Below, in pieces: positions 14,271-16,956 of a stretch of 16,956 nucleotides of DNA. Made by a program: the position numbers and the translations under genes. The DNA is from Noviherbaspirillum_A sp963522035 (GTDB taxonomy: Bacteria; Pseudomonadota; Gammaproteobacteria; Burkholderiales; Burkholderiaceae_D). Within the stretch, counting starts at the first letter, position 1. Every line of letters starts with the position of its first letter. Below the pieces are notes generated by a model, which saw only the letters and a program-made list of their open reading frames with translations, had not been told where the DNA came from and did no database searches. The DNA is taken from NCBI GenBank assembly GCA_963522035.1, contig CAUQYP010000083.1, positions 1 to 16,956 on the forward strand, given 5' to 3'.

Positions 14271-15740
14271 ATGCCCGCCTGGCGCCAGCCGTCCCCGCTT
14301 CCCGTCAGGACTTGCCTGCGACGGCAGCGCGGGCAGGCGCTGGTGTTTGGCATTTTCCTGCTCATGGCCGGGCTGGCCGGCGTGTACTTCCTGTTCAATA
14401 CCGGCCAGATGACGGCCGAGAAGACCCGCCTGGTCACTACTGCCGACGCGGTGGCGCATGGTGCCGGCCTGATGCAGGCAAGGGCGCTGAACTTCGACGC
14501 CTACGCCAACCGCGCGCTGGTCGCCAACGAAGTGCTGGTCGCACAAATGGTCAGCCTGTCCTCGTGGGCGCAATACGCGCAGACGCATGCGGACAACCTG
14601 GTGTGGCAATTCCCCGAGTGCGCCGAACCCTATGGCTACGGCGCCGCGTTCGGTGCGTTATTCCGCTACGGCCTGGTGTACGCGATGCTGTGCTATGCGA
14701 CGGTGCAGTATGCCGCCGAGTACATCTCGCAAATCGCCAGCGAGGTGCCCAAGGTGGCCGAGAAGGTCGTCGCCGCGGCCGAGGTCAACAAGAGTGCAAT
14801 CATGTTGGCGCAAAAAGCACTCCACGCTCCTGGCGCCTTGCAAAAGGCGCGCGCAGATGTGATGCAGCAGATCGCCGACGCCAATTATCGCGGCGACGGC
14901 AGCGTCACGGCCAGCGCGCAATTCGAAAGCGTCCCCTGGCCCGCGTTTACCCACCTCTACCAGGGCGGCGCGCGGACGCGCTTCGCGGAAGTGACACGGG
15001 CCGCCGCCAATACCGACGCCTTCGTCCGGCAGCGCAACTGGACTGCCGTGGCGGTGCTGCCGCCGTTCTGGGAATGGACTTGTGCGGTGGCCGGGCGCAG
15101 GAACTCGGTCAAGCGGCGCGGCGGCACCGAACTCGTCAATTACGACGAGTGGAAAGCCGAGGACACCGAGTCCTACTGGGAAGTCCACAACGTCGGCCGC
15201 CTGTTTCCACGCTGCGGCAGGAGCGAACAGCCTGTTGCCTACGGCGAGCAGCAGGCACACCCGGAAAGCGCGGACCAGGACGAGTCGCCCGCCGTTCTCG
15301 GCGGGTCTCCCACTGCCAATCCCGACGCGCACGGCTATGCGTCGTCCCGGCAGTGGACCACGTACTCAGGCCTGCCCTCGTATTACGACCTTGACCCGGA
15401 ACGAATGAAACCCGACGCACCCGAACCCAGGCTCGGCCTGAAGGTCAGCGTGACCCGTGCGCGTGAGCAGATCGCCACGCCGGAAGGCCGTTCAGCCATC
15501 AGGCAGGCCGCGGACCCGACCGGCACCCGTCGCAATGTAAGCGCTTACCAGTCGGGGCTGGACGATGGAAAGATGACTGCCACCGCAGCGGTCGAAGTCT
15601 GGTTCGCCCGGCCGCCCGACAGCGCCGGCAATGCCTGGGGCAAAACGCTGGGCACGCCGCGCGAACTGCCCAGCCTGTTCAATCCCTACTGGCAGGTGCG
15701 CCTGATCGACCCTGCGCAGCTAGCCGTGGTGTCCAAATGA
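14271..15740 (+). CDS. TadG-like protein with N-terminal Tad domain
   Basis: This 489-residue protein begins with a short basic stretch, RRQRGQ at residues 17-22, one membrane helix at about 23-44 (ALVFGIFLLMAGLAGVYFLF), then KTRLVTTADAVAHGAG (51-66), the characteristic Tad/TadG stretch. The remainder is predicted periplasmic. A hydrophobic patch lies at about 127-152, followed by an Ala-rich helical region to 205. A C-terminal domain holds VEVWFARP (441-448) and SLFNPYWQVRL (468-478). TadG proteins are envelope components of Flp/Tad pilus machines; their exact role is poorly defined. I see no von Willebrand A metal motif, which some TadG proteins have. Its ribosome site is weak, suggesting coupling to the pilin gene 6 bases upstream; its stop overlaps the next ATG (ATGA). 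Confidence 0.82.
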   Translation: MPAWRQPSPLPVRTCLRRQRGQALVFGIFLLMAGLAGVYFLFNTGQMTAEKTRLVTTADAVAHGAGLMQARALNFDAYANRALVANEVLVAQMVSLSSWAQYAQTHADNLVWQFPECAEPYGYGAAFGALFRYGLVYAMLCYATVQYAAEYISQIASEVPKVAEKVVAAAEVNKSAIMLAQKALHAPGALQKARADVMQQIADANYRGDGSVTASAQFESVPWPAFTHLYQGGARTRFAEVTRAAANTDAFVRQRNWTAVAVLPPFWEWTCAVAGRRNSVKRRGGTELVNYDEWKAEDTESYWEVHNVGRLFPRCGRSEQPVAYGEQQAHPESADQDESPAVLGGSPTANPDAHGYASSRQWTTYSGLPSYYDLDPERMKPDAPEPRLGLKVSVTRAREQIATPEGRSAIRQAADPTGTRRNVSAYQSGLDDGKMTATAAVEVWFARPPDSAGNAWGKTLGTPRELPSLFNPYWQVRLIDPAQLAVVSK

Positions 15741-16540
15741 AGTGCGCAAGGCAGCCCCTGAACCGTGCAAGGCGGCCCGGCTGCTGCCGGGGCCAGGCCC
15801 TGACCGAGTTCCTCATCGTCAGCCTCGTGCTCATTCCATTGTTCCTGCTCATTCCCCTGATAGGGAAGTACCAGGACATCAGCCATGCCACGCAGATGGC
15901 CAGCCGCTATGCCGCCTTCGACGCGGTTTTGCGTAACGACAGCCACAACAGCTGGAAGCCGCCCCGGCAGCTTGAAGCCGAGCTGAGGCAACGCATCTTC
16001 GGCCCGGCCGGCGCCGGCATTGTCACCACGCCGGAGAACGGGCCCGTCTCCAGGGACAACTGGCGCGACCCTTATGGGAACGCGCTGGTCCGCGCGCCGG
16101 ACGATGTCACGTTGACATTCGGCGTTGAGCATGGCGCCACGCATGAAGAAGCCTATGCCGGCGCCGACGACACCGCAGTCTTTCCGCTGGCCGCCGCCGC
16201 CGGCCTGGGCAGCAGGGGCCTGTACCGCGCCAATGTCGCCGTCGCGCTTGCCAACCTGCCGGCTGGCCTGAAAAGCGTCGAGCCGTTCGACCGGCTGAAC
16301 CTGCGCATCGAACGCCATGCCAGCGTGCTGCCCGATCCGTGGACGGCCAACTCTCCGGCGCAGACCGAACGGCGCGCTGGCGCGCTGGCGCCGATCAACG
16401 AGGTCATGCCGGAAGCGCTGATCGCTGCAGCCGTCGCGGCAATCGATATGAAGGCCGTGGCCCCGCCGGTGTTCGGCGACCTGCAACGATGGCGCGACCT
16501 GGTGCCGCTGGACCGCTTGCGCGCGGCGGAGCCGCCATGA
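15737..16540 (+). CDS. TadE-like pseudopilin/pilus assembly protein
   Basis: This 267-residue protein starts with a basic leader ending in CCRGQALTEFLIVSLVLIPL. Cleavage after G19 would place Glu at +5 and Phe at +6, the TadE-type prepilin pattern, followed by a hydrophobic helix to about residue 42 and ISHATQMASRYAAFDAV, a typical post-helix stretch of TadE-like proteins. The rest is a soluble, probably periplasmic domain with no recognised enzyme motif. It is longer than classical TadE (about 150-200 residues), so it may be a variant. It overlaps the TadG-like gene by 4 bases at its start and the next gene by 4 bases at its end, both ATGA junctions, implying tight co-translation. Confidence 0.82.
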   Translation: MKCARQPLNRARRPGCCRGQALTEFLIVSLVLIPLFLLIPLIGKYQDISHATQMASRYAAFDAVLRNDSHNSWKPPRQLEAELRQRIFGPAGAGIVTTPENGPVSRDNWRDPYGNALVRAPDDVTLTFGVEHGATHEEAYAGADDTAVFPLAAAAGLGSRGLYRANVAVALANLPAGLKSVEPFDRLNLRIERHASVLPDPWTANSPAQTERRAGALAPINEVMPEALIAAAVAAIDMKAVAPPVFGDLQRWRDLVPLDRLRAAEPP

Positions 16541-16956
16541 CGCATGCGCGCTCTCGCTTCGCGGTGCCACGGTGGCTGATCTCATGGCCGCCAGGCGCAT
16601 GGCCGCCAAGCCGATGGATTCCAAGTCCATGGATTCCAAGCCCATGGATTCCAAGCCCATGGCGGCTGATCGCATGGCTGCTGCTGACGGCCTGGGCGGT
16701 CACCTGCGCCGCGGCGCCTGCCGCAGCCTGGCCGGAGGTGGCACTGCCGCCGGGCGTGCAGCGCTTCGATGTCGGGCCGCCCATGGAGGTCAACGGCTTG
16801 CTCATGCGGGTACAGGGCTTCCTGTCGCCCGAGCCGGCCGTCCGCCTGGTCGACTGGTTTCGCGCCAGCCTCGGCCAGCCGCTGGTCGAGAGCCGGCGCG
16901 GCGCGAGCACCATACTCGGCCGGGTCGAAGGCAGGCACTACCTGACGGTGCAGGTC
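16537..16956 (+). CDS. Fourth Tad-operon gene, exported protein of unknown function (3' end outside window)
   Basis: An open frame from the ATGA overlap at 16537 runs without a stop to the window end (140 codons seen). The first 46 residues are unusual: residues 17-46 are six 5-residue units each beginning with Trp, including three exact WIPSP copies. Then WRLIAWLLLTAWAVTCAAAPAAA is a hydrophobic core with an Ala-rich end, so a signal peptide or membrane anchor is likely (given at residues 42-64). The following part (MRVQGFLSPEPAVRLVDWF, then RGASTILGRVEGRHYLTVQV at the edge) has ordinary protein composition and supports a real gene. I do not recognise the family. Its place directly behind the pilin, TadG-like and TadE-like genes suggests an envelope component of the same machine. 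Confidence 0.75.
   Translation, partial: MTHARSRFAVPRWLISWPPGAWPPSRWIPSPWIPSPWIPSPWRLIAWLLLTAWAVTCAAAPAAAWPEVALPPGVQRFDVGPPMEVNGLLMRVQGFLSPEPAVRLVDWFRASLGQPLVESRRGASTILGRVEGRHYLTVQV
16585..16674. repeat. 15-base tandem repeat inside the fourth Tad-operon gene
   Basis: Six consecutive 15-base units begin with TGG. The three central ones (16615-16629, 16630-16644, 16645-16659) are TGGATTCCAAGYCCA and differ by one base; the outer ones are degenerate. Each unit is five codons, so gain or loss of copies keeps the frame and changes only the number of Trp pentapeptides ahead of the hydrophobic core. Confidence 0.88.

Noticed and set aside
15686..16675. 329-codon minus-strand frame starting with repeated Met-Gly-Leu-Glu-Ser units
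   Set aside because: Its repetitive start is the 15-base repeat read backwards, and the rest is antisense to the TadE-like gene, which has clear family features on the plus strand.

Overview
The window looks like chromosome of a high-GC betaproteobacterium, most likely Burkholderiales and probably Oxalobacteraceae (Massilia/Noviherbaspirillum-like). This is inferred from the queA-tgt-yajC-secD-secF gene order, the G/C-rich third codon positions, TGnTATAAT-type promoters and the kinds of proteins encoded. No 16S or other phylogenetic marker was available, so the family-level placement is a guess.

Layout. (1) Positions 2-4899, plus strand: the 3' end of queA, complete tgt, then yajC, secD and secF. 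This joins queuosine tRNA modification to the accessory part of the Sec translocase. (2) 5060-7774, plus strand: a solitary 904-residue protein of unknown function with a Ser/Thr/Pro-rich polar N-terminal third and an alpha-helical remainder with loosely repeated units. It is less G/C-biased than its neighbours and looks like accessory, effector-like cargo placed between housekeeping genes. (3) 7853-10028: purB (minus strand) and a YibF-type glutathione S-transferase gene (plus strand), diverging from a 199-base promoter region. (4) 10041-10082: a perfect 42-base palindrome acting as a shared terminator between the convergent gst and bfr genes. (5) 10096-13578, minus strand: an iron cluster. 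A TonB-dependent siderophore receptor and a PiuC/YbiX Fe(II)/2-oxoglutarate hydroxylase form an operon behind a strong Fur box, followed by a bacterioferritin gene. Uptake, siderophore-linked hydroxylation and storage of iron sit side by side. (6) 13995-16956, plus strand: a tightly packed Tad-like operon with a Flp-type pilin, a TadG-like protein, a TadE-like protein and the start of a fourth, exported protein that runs off the window.

The most notable points are the orphan 904-residue protein, the RGQ motif shared by the three Tad-like proteins, and a 15-base tandem repeat that puts Trp-containing pentapeptides into the N-terminal region of the fourth Tad-operon protein. Others are a hexanucleotide repeat just upstream of the pilin gene and a bacterioferritin with Thr at a ferroxidase ligand position. 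There is no CRISPR array, tRNA, rRNA or transposase in the window.
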